Shown here one piece after another: positions 1 through 5,873 of a stretch of DNA of 9,197 nucleotides. Under the pieces are notes generated by a model. The model had not been told where the DNA came from, ran no database searches, and worked only from the letters and a program-made list of their open reading frames with translations. Source of the DNA: Candidatus Lloydbacteria bacterium RIFCSPLOWO2_02_FULL_54_12 (lineage in GTDB: Bacteria > Patescibacteriota > Minisyncoccia > Phycocordibacterales > UBA6899); contig MHLS01000051.1 of assembly GCA_001819095.1 (NCBI GenBank), forward strand, positions 1 through 9,197, read 5' to 3'. The stretch's first letter is position 1. The number at the start of each line of letters is the position of its first letter. The position numbers and the translations under genes were made by a program.

Positions 1-114
1 AATATCTGTTTTATGGCTCAGTGGCAAGGTGAAACATTCAAAACAAACCGGTGATTTTGGGTATTATCCCAGAATTTAGCATGAATGAAGAATCCTGTCA
101 AGTAGTTTGGCTAT

Positions 115-169
115 AAAATACGAGGCTGAACCTTGAAGAATCAATTCCTAAGGTTCGACCTTGTATTTT
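115..169 (-). terminator. Palindromic hairpin, copy 1 (end of VIT gene)
   Basis: Arms 115-134 and 150-169 can pair over 20 positions with three non-Watson-Crick positions, around a 15-nt loop. The right arm is AAGGTTCGACCTTGTATT (150-167). Within it AAGGT-TCG-ACCTT is itself a small palindrome, so one long hairpin or two short ones can form. Read leftward it starts 28 nt after the VIT stop and ends in ATTTT, as a Rho-independent terminator would. The ends are AT-rich on both sides, so it could act on either strand. The same arm recurs at 1108-1159. Confidence 0.6.
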
Positions 170-197
170 GACCCTGGGGGGCCACGTTGATGAGTGT

Positions 198-704
198 CTA
201 ATTGATGACGTAGCCGACGAGAACTCCGAGCGCGATCGCCGATCCGCCAAGGACGACCATTTGTATTGCTTTTTTGACGACAGAAATGTGGGCAACCCGC
301 GCAGAGAAAATTCCGAGGAGGGCAAGCGCGACGAGCGAGGCGAGAATAGACGTCGGGAAAGCAACGTCGCGGCTAAGAAAAAGGTACGGGGCGAGCGGAA
401 TGAATCCCGTGATGAAATAAGAAACGAACATCGTCACGCCCCCCGAAAGGGACCGCGAGAGAGGTATGCCTTCCTTATTGTCGAGTTCTCTCACGGAGTT
501 ATCGGAAAGAAGGCTCCCGATGCCCATGGAAAAGGCTTCAACGAATATGAGAACGACGCCGGCAAGAATGATCGTCTTCGATGGCTCTCCCGCCGCGGCA
601 ACGCCCGAAAGAAGCCCAACTGTGGAAACAAGACTGTCCTCCACGCCGAAGACGAAGTTGCGGAAGAGCGAATCAATCTTTTCTCTCGTCATGTTTCCGA
701 ACAT
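198..704 (-). CDS. VIT1/CCC1-family metal (Fe/Mn) transporter, minimal form
   Basis: A 168-residue membrane protein of the vacuolar iron transporter family, which moves Fe2+ or Mn2+ across a membrane. The N-terminus MTREKIDSLFRNFVFG (5-20) followed by VEDSLVSTVGLLSG (21-34) matches the family pattern FG-NDG-LVST-GLV-G. VEAFSMGIGSLLS (55-67) matches the second-helix pattern E-A-SM-x-GE-S. Five hydrophobic segments can be placed near 18-38, 45-65, 87-106, 115-134 and 146-166. The loop between helices 2 and 3 is only about 20 residues, so the Glu/Met-rich cytoplasmic metal-binding domain of plant and yeast members is absent; usual family members are over 200 residues. The start at 704 is chosen because a TATAAT lies 6 nt upstream; ATG 692 is an alternative. 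Upstream in-frame codons reach 764 but overlap the divergent rhodanese gene. Metal specificity cannot be read from the sequence. Confidence 0.85.
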   Translation of the reverse strand: MFGNMTREKIDSLFRNFVFGVEDSLVSTVGLLSGVAAAGEPSKTIILAGVVLIFVEAFSMGIGSLLSDNSVRELDNKEGIPLSRSLSGGVTMFVSYFITGFIPLAPYLFLSRDVAFPTSILASLVALALLGIFSARVAHISVVKKAIQMVVLGGSAIALGVLVGYVIN

Positions 705-744
705 CCTTGTATTATATGCCCCCGTTTGAAAGAATGAAATCATT
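705..744. promoter_or_regulatory. Divergent promoter gap between VIT and rhodanese
   Basis: The 40-bp gap must serve both directions. Minus strand: TATAAT at 711-716, six nt before ATG 704, so the transcript would be almost leaderless. Plus strand: TATTAT at 710-715, overlapping the first, would give a leader of roughly 20 nt with a weak GAAAG ribosome site before ATG 745. No good -35 box is visible for either. If both -10 boxes are real, the two promoters should exclude one another. Confidence 0.4.
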
Positions 745-1098
745 ATGTGGGACAGCCTCACCAAATTGCTTACTCATGGATCGGGGGCGACCGCAAGCGT
801 CGAGGAATTGCGCCAAGCCCTTGAACAACCCGCCGAAGGAGTGCTTTTCGTCGACGTGCGCACAAAAACCGAATGGGAGAAAGGACACATCGCCGGTTTC
901 CGCCATATTCCCATGAGCGAACTGGCGGAGCATGTCGACGAACTCAAGCGGTATCCGAAGGTCTACTTCCTCTGCCACTCCGGCGGGCGAAGCGGCAGGG
1001 CGTGTGCACTCCTTGCACGAAACGGCCACCAAGGCGCGATCAATGTGCTCGGCGGATGGAGCGAGTGGGTCGCACGCGGCTACCCCGTCGAGCGATAG
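745..1098 (+). CDS. Single-domain rhodanese-like sulfurtransferase
   Basis: A 117-residue protein with one rhodanese domain filling its length, the usual size for GlpE/PspE-type proteins. Family landmarks are VDVRTKTEWEKGHIAG (36-51), the conserved DVR-x-x-x-E-x-x-x-GHI-A block, and the active loop CHSGGRS at 77-83 with Cys77 as the persulfide-forming residue. C-terminal VLGGWSEWVARGYPV (101-115) matches the family G-G-x-x-x-W-x-x-x-G-P-V end. There is no signal peptide, so it acts in the cytosol, carrying sulfane sulfur or detoxifying cyanide or sulfide; the natural acceptor is unknown. It is divergent from the VIT gene and ends 9 nt before a strong hairpin terminator. ATG 745 has only a weak ribosome site but gives a standard N-terminus. 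Confidence 0.92.
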   Translation: MWDSLTKLLTHGSGATASVEELRQALEQPAEGVLFVDVRTKTEWEKGHIAGFRHIPMSELAEHVDELKRYPKVYFLCHSGGRSGRACALLARNGHQGAINVLGGWSEWVARGYPVER

Positions 1099-1107
1099 CG
1101 CAGATAG

Positions 1108-1162
1108 AAATACAAGGTCGAACCTTAAAGCAGTTTCCTCAAGGTTCGACCTTGTATTTTTT
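1108..1162 (+). terminator. Palindromic hairpin terminator, copy 2 (end of rhodanese gene)
   Basis: Arms 1108-1126 and 1141-1159 are perfectly complementary over 19 bp, with a 14-nt loop, followed by TTTTTT at 1157-1162. It begins 9 nt after the rhodanese stop and has the form of a strong Rho-independent terminator. Its arm AAGGTTCGACCTTGTATT is identical to the right arm of the hairpin at 115-169, while the loops differ. On the minus strand it also lies downstream of the small gene at 1200-1289 and could stop that transcript. Confidence 0.8.
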
Positions 1163-1199
1163 CGTTTGCACCAAGGACAGTTCTGTGTTTGTGCAAATA

Positions 1200-1289
1200 T
1201 TAAATCCCGAAAAATCCGATCGCCACAAAGAGGATGACGGCGGCGGCGAATATCGTGAGCGTAAATGCGACGGCGTTTTTGATCCACAT
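1200..1289 (-). CDS. Putative 29-residue single-helix membrane peptide
   Basis: A short reading frame starts MWIKNAVAFTLTIF, continues with an Ala/Val/Ile/Phe-rich stretch and ends IGFFGI, so about 22 residues form one membrane helix after a Lys at position 4. The codons are GC-rich in third positions like the neighbouring genes, and the frame is closed by TAA. Downstream on its strand is the palindrome at 1108-1159. Upstream is the CTAG-rich repeat; no clear ribosome site or -10 box is seen. It is not homologous to anything I recognise. It may be a real small envelope protein or a chance hydrophobic frame. Confidence 0.35.
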   Translation of the reverse strand: MWIKNAVAFTLTIFAAAVILFVAIGFFGI

Positions 1290-1300
1290 GGTAAAGAGAA

Positions 1301-1399
1301 GTCACTAGTCGTCAGTCACTAGTCACTAGTTTGAATACTTCATACGAATAAGGGTGTGTGTTCGCATTTGAATTTCCTAGAGACTAGCGACTGACGACT
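1301..1399. repeat. CTAG-rich repeat cluster with long inverted arms
   Basis: GTCACTA occurs at 1301-1307, 1315-1321 and 1322-1328, with partial units between. The stretch AGTCGTCAGTCACTAGT (1307-1323) has an inverted copy at 1383-1399 with one mismatch in 17 positions, separated by 59 nt. The right arm runs into the stop codon of the NOX-like gene (1398-1400). The CTAG tetranucleotide occurs five times in about 83 nt (1305, 1319, 1326, 1377, 1384). There is no T-run after the stem in either direction, so it is not a classic terminator. Confidence 0.7.
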
Positions 1400-2771
1400 A
1401 ATTGAGGGAAAACTCTTCCGAGTGAATATTGGCAACGGGGACCTTCCACTTTCCGAACTGCGCCTTAAGCGCCTTCATCATCGGCGGCGGACCGCAGAGA
1501 AAGATCTCCTTACCGAGCACACCTCCGCTTTCCTTCACGATGGCCTCGGCGGTCAAAAAACTCTTCTCCCTCGAGAACCACGGGACGAGGCGCAGATTCG
1601 GATTTCGCGCCGCAAGATTTCCGAGCTCATCGAGGAACGCCGCGTCACTCCGGTCAACGACGGAATAGTAGAGGTCGACCTTGTAGCCGTCGTCAGACTT
1701 TAAGCTTCTCGCCATACCCAAGAACGGCGTGATGCCGATCCCGCCGGCGATCCATATCTGCGACTTGCGCGGGTAGTAGACGTATGAGGTGCGCCCGAAG
1801 GGCCCCTCGACGACGGCGCGCATACCCGGCCGAAGCTCGCGCAGACGCCTTGTAAAGTCGCCGAGCGCTTTCACGCCGATGGAGATGCACAAGTCATCCG
1901 GTTGCGACGAAAGCGAGAATGGATGCACTTCCCCGAGGCCGGAGACGTCGGGAAAACCGATGAAGATGAACTGTCCGGGAACGTAGCGGATGCATTTTTT
2001 TTCATTTTTCGGATGCATGACGACCTCGCTCACCGTTTCGTTCACCACCTTCACCTCGTCAATGACATATTCCAATCGCGGTACGATGATGAAGCCGAGC
2101 ACCGTCCGATAGAGGATGGCGAGAAAACCGGCGGCAACAAGCGCAAACATATAGTACTTGAGGTAGGCGACCGTGGTCACATCGCTCGGTATCGTGAGCA
2201 CATGGAGCGACGCGAAGAAGAATGCGAGGCCGAGGAACTTGTGCGTGAGCTTCCACGTCTGGTACGGAAGTTTGACGAAGAAGGTGAGGACTAGAAAGAG
2301 TATCATGAGCGCAAGGCCGGTCACGCCGTAGGTCGTCGAACAGTCGGGATTCAACAGCGAAAAGTTCGCGGCACAGCTCGGACTCCACACATAGTTGACG
2401 AGCGCGGCTTTGATCGCCCCGCCTTCCGCCTGAAGATAGCGTGCCACAAGAAAAAGCGGGTGGAGGAGCAGGAGTATGAACGCGAGACCCCCTAGGATGT
2501 GGTGCGCGATGTAGATCTTGTTCATTCCACCGAAGATGCTCTCAAGCCATTTTAGGCGCGCCGAGAGCACGAGATTGAGCGCGAACATCGCCATGCCGGA
2601 GAGACCGAGCGCCTGTCCCACGGCAGTCATCGTCATGGCATAATTCAATGAGCCGCCGCGCAAAAAGCGTTGGTCGAAAGAGTACGGAAAAAGCGCCCAG
2701 ATAAGAAGTGGCGCGAAAGATAGCGCAAGAAGAAGCGGCCAGCCGAGCTTACTCGTATATGCGAGTTTCAT
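1398..2771 (-). CDS. NOX/ferric-reductase-type membrane flavocytochrome
   Basis: A 457-residue protein with the full layout of the NADPH oxidase/ferric reductase superfamily. Six or seven hydrophobic helices occupy residues 10-230. Two His pairs sit at the spacing that holds two stacked b haems: H90 (or H91)/H104 in IAHHILGG...LLHP and H177/H190 in WKLTHKFLG...SLHV. An outer loop has Cys133 and Cys144, which could form a disulfide. The cytosolic part has a ferredoxin-reductase fold: FAD motif HPFSLSS (283-289), nucleotide-binding GGIGITPFLG (343-352), CGPPPMM (426-432) and a C-terminal HSEEF (450-454). It would pass electrons from NAD(P)H via FAD and haem to an outside acceptor such as O2 or Fe3+. 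Length and layout resemble bacterial SpNox. ATG 2771 is chosen because TATAAT-N9 and GGGAAG precede it and the transmembrane part starts directly after; the in-frame extension to 2987 overlaps the upstream gene. Confidence 0.9.
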   Translation of the reverse strand: MKLAYTSKLGWPLLLALSFAPLLIWALFPYSFDQRFLRGGSLNYAMTMTAVGQALGLSGMAMFALNLVLSARLKWLESIFGGMNKIYIAHHILGGLAFILLLLHPLFLVARYLQAEGGAIKAALVNYVWSPSCAANFSLLNPDCSTTYGVTGLALMILFLVLTFFVKLPYQTWKLTHKFLGLAFFFASLHVLTIPSDVTTVAYLKYYMFALVAAGFLAILYRTVLGFIIVPRLEYVIDEVKVVNETVSEVVMHPKNEKKCIRYVPGQFIFIGFPDVSGLGEVHPFSLSSQPDDLCISIGVKALGDFTRRLRELRPGMRAVVEGPFGRTSYVYYPRKSQIWIAGGIGITPFLGMARSLKSDDGYKVDLYYSVVDRSDAAFLDELGNLAARNPNLRLVPWFSREKSFLTAEAIVKESGGVLGKEIFLCGPPPMMKALKAQFGKWKVPVANIHSEEFSLN

Positions 2772-2780
2772 GATCTTCCC

Positions 2781-2786
2781 ATTATA
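2781..2786 (-). promoter_or_regulatory. -10-like TATAAT upstream of NOX-like gene
   Basis: A perfect TATAAT on the minus strand ends 9 nt before ATG 2771, inside the 95-nt gap after the Tat-exported protein gene. The 17-bp-distant -35 position has no TTGACA-like hexamer. It suggests the oxidoreductase can be transcribed on its own as well as by read-through from the two upstream genes. Confidence 0.4.
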
Positions 2787-2866
2787 CCCCGTGAAAGCAG
2801 AGAACTCACTGTGGATGAGACCTCGCAGGGAAAAATCCGAAGACGTGAGAGCGGTGTAACAACCCA

Positions 2867-3667
2867 CTATGTCGCCGCCCTCGGTGTGTAAGAAAAAGTA
2901 ACACCGTATTCTTTTGCAAAAACGGCGATGAACTCTTTGCGCGTTTCCTCGCTCATCCCCTTCTCGCCGTTCAAACGCTCTTGCCAATCCTCAAGAGCGC
3001 CCTGGAGGGTCATACCGAGCGACCAATTGCCTCTCGCCATTTCTGCCTGTGTGTCTCCCTCGGGAGTACCACTAAAAATATCTTTGAAGAAGGGATGCGC
3101 TAGGTCGGCGTCATAGGACCAGACACCGGACGGCTCAACGACAAAATGCTTAATCTCCCGCTTGAGATTCATTTCGTTGAGGCGAACGCGATCGGCGACC
3201 ATTTCCATGATGTCGCCCGAGGAAGGGATCCGGGCGTACCTACTCTCCCTTTCTCTCACGATCTGTTCAGCCTTTGCGCGCGGGAATTTCGGGTCGACGA
3301 GAAAAAGAGCGGCGGGATGCGTGTGGAGCAAGTACGCTTTTTCGACCGCGCGGTCCTCGTGAAGCGGCGTCAGATTGACACCGTGTGCCGTACGGTCGGT
3401 CGCCTTGTGAAGAATGTTCATCGCGTAACTTTTCCCTCCACGCTCTACCCACGCCCACATGACCTCGGTGTCGCTTTCGTACACCGCCAGTTCAAGGCGG
3501 GTGAGTAATTCTTCGAGGGTCTCATTGTAATATTCCTGGGAGTTGAGCAACTTTTCAAGCGCAGCACGCGCCGAGGCAGGCAGGACAAACTCGCTGAGCA
3601 GTAAGCCGCCCACTGCGGCGGCCTTGAGAAACTCCCTGCGCGATATATTTTCGGGCGATCCGTTCAT
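2867..3667 (-). CDS. Tat-exported protein with JAMM/MPN-like metal site
   Basis: A 266-residue protein not matched to a named family. Residues 9-15 (SRREFLK) are a twin-arginine export signal, followed by a hydrophobic stretch and PASARA (30-35), a likely signal peptidase site. Tat export implies folding, and probably metal loading, in the cytosol. LLHTHP (113-118) and IPSSGDI (147-153) fit the JAMM metal motif HxH...SxxD (H115, H117, S149, D152). E68 lies 47 residues before H115, close to the Glu position in known JAMM proteases. HFVVEPSGVWSYD (174-186) resembles the strand after the motif in JAB domains. The His-to-Ser gap is about 24 residues longer than usual, a charged helical insertion (about 127-146). 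A zinc isopeptidase or protease outside the membrane is plausible, but activity is inferred. It starts 6 nt after the HD-GYP-like gene and lies upstream of the NOX-like gene. Confidence 0.8.
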   Translation of the reverse strand: MNGSPENISRREFLKAAAVGGLLLSEFVLPASARAALEKLLNSQEYYNETLEELLTRLELAVYESDTEVMWAWVERGGKSYAMNILHKATDRTAHGVNLTPLHEDRAVEKAYLLHTHPAALFLVDPKFPRAKAEQIVRERESRYARIPSSGDIMEMVADRVRLNEMNLKREIKHFVVEPSGVWSYDADLAHPFFKDIFSGTPEGDTQAEMARGNWSLGMTLQGALEDWQERLNGEKGMSEETRKEFIAVFAKEYGVTFSYTPRAAT

Positions 3668-3673
3668 TGTTGG

Positions 3674-4534
3674 TCAGTTCGCGTAACCGGGATGGTCTTT
3701 AAGTACGACGGCGATGTCGTCGATGAGTTTCAAAAACTCCTCGTCATCCTTGAAGTGCGTGTTGTTGCCGAGGTGGGTCCTAAGGTACGCGATCGCCTCT
3801 TCGTGCGTCTTGGAGCCTCTGCGACGCGCCGCGTCATATTTGTCGAGCATGATGACCATCTTTTCCGCACGGTCGAATGCCACATTCTCCCCGTAATATC
3901 TGGTGAAGCGGTCGTCTTCCCCGAGAATCCCTTGCGGATTCATTCCTTCGACCATGTGGTGAAGCGCCGCGGCGGGAATTGCCTCGGGAGGTATCCCGCC
4001 CGCGCTCACGATTTCCAGAGTCCACCCGCTATGCATATTCCAAAATTGGCGCATCGTCATATCCGGCTTGACTCCCGCCTCACCCAAAAGAACGACGCGC
4101 TGCGGATGATCCTCCGGAAAGTGCTCTTCGAGGAACTTGAGGACGGGCGTTTGGGGGTCGATGTTCTTGTCGATGCCGAAGATCTCGGTGATGCACTCCT
4201 GTGTTTCACGTCGTGCAGCCTTCGGGCCGGTCTTCCCGATATCCGTGAAGAGCGTTCCCACCTCAATGGTCCTTCGCTCACCCTCACTGTACGCACGCGC
4301 GGGTTCCTTTTCGGCATAATAACCAAAGAGCTTCTTTTCCATCTGGAGCGCATGATACTCGTCGACTAGGGTCGGCGACTTCTCATGGAGAAGCTGGAGC
4401 CGCAGAACAACTTCGGGGTCAAGATCTTCCAGTCTTAAACCCGCCTCCTGCACGATCTCCTCAAGCGAAGGATGGGCTTCGTGAGACTCCTGCGGTGCGA
4501 TCTGCGACTGCTCGTCTTCGGGTGAAGTAGACAT
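3674..4534 (-). CDS. Degenerate HD-GYP-like domain protein
   Basis: A 286-residue soluble protein. Residues 1-60 are acidic and probably flexible. From about 90 it follows the HD-GYP phosphohydrolase order: LFTDIGKTG (95-103) in place of LxHDIGKxG, HSGWTLEIV (168-176), LHHMVEGMNPQGI (191-203) in place of HHExxxGxGYPxGL, and MLDKYDAARRRG...HEEAI (229-248) in place of the D-x-YDA...R...EEA tail. The first metal His is Thr97 and the Glu after HH is Met194, so metal binding or catalysis is probably altered or lost. HD-GYP domains usually hydrolyse cyclic dinucleotides; this one may be a sensor, scaffold or enzyme of changed specificity. It leads the operon with the Tat-exported and NOX-like proteins. 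No ribosome site is visible at ATG 4534; CATCAT lies 6 nt before it. Confidence 0.8.
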   Translation of the reverse strand: MSTSPEDEQSQIAPQESHEAHPSLEEIVQEAGLRLEDLDPEVVLRLQLLHEKSPTLVDEYHALQMEKKLFGYYAEKEPARAYSEGERRTIEVGTLFTDIGKTGPKAARRETQECITEIFGIDKNIDPQTPVLKFLEEHFPEDHPQRVVLLGEAGVKPDMTMRQFWNMHSGWTLEIVSAGGIPPEAIPAAALHHMVEGMNPQGILGEDDRFTRYYGENVAFDRAEKMVIMLDKYDAARRRGSKTHEEAIAYLRTHLGNNTHFKDDEEFLKLIDDIAVVLKDHPGYAN

Positions 4535-4713
4535 GGTGGGATGATGAAATCAGCCTACTCCCTCTTGTCGCGACTGAAAAGGGCTCTTCTGCACCATTAC
4601 GACTCTGAACCGGACAGATCAAAGGGAGCACCCTCTAAAAGACGCCACCAGCCCTAAGAATCAACGTATTTTCGAAACCACGGGAGAGGCACAAGCAGGT
4701 GTATACTGGAGTC
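4535..4713. promoter_or_regulatory. Divergent intergenic region, -10-like box at 4702-4707
   Basis: The gap separates the minus-strand operon from the plus-strand gene at 4714. TATACT at 4702-4707 ends 6 nt before ATG 4714, suggesting a leaderless transcript. On the other side CATCAT at 4541-4546 sits 6 nt from ATG 4534 but matches TATAAT at only four positions. A small imperfect dyad TCTG-N7-CAGA and short complementary pieces AGGGCT/AGCCCT (4580-4585 and 4650-4655) are present but too weak to call an operator or RNA. Confidence 0.35.
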
Positions 4714-5796
4714 ATGGCGTCCTTACCCCTCGAAGAGAAGGCCGGGCGCGCTCCCGGCACACAGAAGTTGATCTCCTTTGTCGTTTCCGAATCACGACCG
4801 CTCAAAAAAGGAGCTGCCCTCGAATACAAATTCCTCGAAAGCGCCCCGCGTTATACCGCGACCGCCCTTCCGCGGCAGTTCGAGGTCGGAACGGCAAAGA
4901 TGAAGGTGGGTGAACATGATGTCATCTTCCACGTGCGGACGTACCCGCCCGACAACATCCTCGTCGAGGCAAGCATGGAGGTGGATGACATCTTTTCCGA
5001 CTCGACGCTCACCCTGCGCGAAGCACTCGTTGACGCATGCCACGCAGTCGCAAAAAAGCACGGCGGCGATAAGGAAATGAGCGAAGAATATTCCGTCGCC
5101 ATGGTCGCCGGCTATAACGGCGACCCCGAGAAATTCCTGACGCGTAAACAGGAGATCACGGCGTTTCTGAAGTCCGAACGATTGCCGCTCGACGAACACG
5201 AGATCGAGTATACGCTCTCGAAGCAAATCAAGTACGGCAAGGACGACCTCGTCATCGTGGACTGGGACGGCGCTTTCGTCTTCGACGCCAAGGGTGAGAT
5301 CGACGACGTCATCGACCTCCTTCAGACGGCAAACCTCCAGTTGTTGCGCTTCCGCGCGCTCGACCGCCTGCTCGACGACCGCCTCCACAAGGTGACCCGC
5401 TTTGCGAATCTCACCACACCGACGACCACCGCGCATTTCCTCAAGAATACGCTCAAGAACAACCGCGAGATGGTGCGCGCCTTTCAGGAAGTGATCAGCG
5501 CCCGCACGCAGGCCATCTCCGACTATGAAGCGATCGACCGCGACATCAAGCTGATCGGCGACTGGTACTCTGCGCGTCTCTACGAACTTGTCTCAAAGAA
5601 ATTCAAGCTCGACGAATGGAAAAAGGGGGTGCAGGAAAAACTCGAATCGCTCGAGGACATTTACACTATTATCGCGGAGAACTTCAGTGCCTCGCGGATA
5701 CAATTCCTTGAACTCATTCAGATACTCCTCTTCTTCATTCTGCAGATCGGTTGGTTCGCGCTCATCATCCTCGAGTTCTTCTATTTCACGAGATGA
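4714..5796 (+). CDS. Conserved-type membrane-anchored protein, RMD1/DUF155-like layout
   Basis: A 360-residue protein of unknown function. The first 200 residues are a soluble alpha/beta region, with a strand-rich hairpin DDLVIVDWDGAFVFDAKGE (177-195). Residues 200-325 are helical and charged and could form a coiled coil; residues 333-358 are strongly hydrophobic (one helix or a tight hairpin) ending in FTR. A soluble domain, helical stalk and C-terminal anchor in that order resemble RMD1/DUF155 proteins, but I see no diagnostic motif and the match is tentative. There is no signal peptide, so the bulk should be cytosolic. ATG 4714 is chosen because TATACT precedes it by 6 nt; a GTG at 4699 with GGGAGAGG upstream is an alternative adding five residues. 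Its stop is 6 nt from the tRNA-Ala gene coming from the other side, with no separate terminator. Confidence 0.75.
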   Translation: MASLPLEEKAGRAPGTQKLISFVVSESRPLKKGAALEYKFLESAPRYTATALPRQFEVGTAKMKVGEHDVIFHVRTYPPDNILVEASMEVDDIFSDSTLTLREALVDACHAVAKKHGGDKEMSEEYSVAMVAGYNGDPEKFLTRKQEITAFLKSERLPLDEHEIEYTLSKQIKYGKDDLVIVDWDGAFVFDAKGEIDDVIDLLQTANLQLLRFRALDRLLDDRLHKVTRFANLTTPTTTAHFLKNTLKNNREMVRAFQEVISARTQAISDYEAIDRDIKLIGDWYSARLYELVSKKFKLDEWKKGVQEKLESLEDIYTIIAENFSASRIQFLELIQILLFFILQIGWFALIILEFFYFTR

Positions 5797-5802
5797 AAAC
5801 GG

Positions 5803-5873
5803 TGGACCTATGGGGAGTCGAACCCCAGCTTCAGCCATGCCATGGCCGCGTAATACCGCTTTACTATAGGCCC
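5803..5873 (-). tRNA. tRNA-Ala (anticodon GGC)
   Basis: The minus strand folds into a full cloverleaf of 71 nt. The acceptor stem GGGCCTA/TAGGTCC contains the G3-U70 wobble pair that marks alanine tRNAs. The D arm is GTAA-AGCGGTA-TTAC; the anticodon arm is CGGCC-ATGGCAT-GGCTG with anticodon GGC; the variable region has 4 nt; the T arm is TGGGG-TTCGACT-CCCCA. The discriminator is A, followed by CCG, so the final A of CCA is not encoded. GGC reads GCC and GCU alanine codons. The first tRNA base (5873) directly follows the TAA of the membrane protein gene at 5874, so the two are probably on one transcript and RNase P would cut right after the stop codon. Confidence 0.95.

Noticed and set aside
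1..114. End of a plus-strand gene at the left edge
   Set aside because: Frames run for 9, 17 and 25 codons before stops at 30, 52 and 77; none is long enough or distinctive enough to support a gene.
168..737. Long plus-strand open frame opposite the VIT gene (189 codons)
   Set aside because: The product is Arg/Glu-rich and has low complexity, as expected for the antisense of a GC-rich gene; the VIT frame has clear family motifs.
1301..1330. CRISPR-like tandem repeats
   Set aside because: Units are only 7 nt, nearly contiguous, with no spacers of regular length and no cas genes.
1671..1686. Third copy of the AAGGT..ACCTTGTA palindrome
   Set aside because: GAGGTCGACCTTGTAG resembles the arm but lies inside the NOX coding sequence, lacks the inverted partner and is probably chance.
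2772..2987. In-frame N-terminal extension of the NOX-like gene by 72 residues
   Set aside because: It overlaps the Tat-exported protein gene, has no hydrophobic or conserved pattern, and the ATG at 2771 has a TATAAT and directly precedes the first membrane segment.
1398..3667. MsrP/MsrQ methionine sulfoxide reductase pair
   Set aside because: The membrane protein carries FAD and NAD(P) domains, which MsrQ lacks, and the exported protein has JAMM-like, not molybdopterin, features.
3692..4369. Plus-strand open frame of 225 codons opposite the HD-GYP-like gene
   Set aside because: It is antisense to a frame with recognisable HD-GYP motifs and has no start signal or domain pattern of its own.
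4792..5436. Minus-strand open frame of 214 codons opposite the 4714 gene
   Set aside because: Val/Glu-rich antisense shadow of GC-rich codons; the plus frame has a promoter-like box and a membrane anchor.
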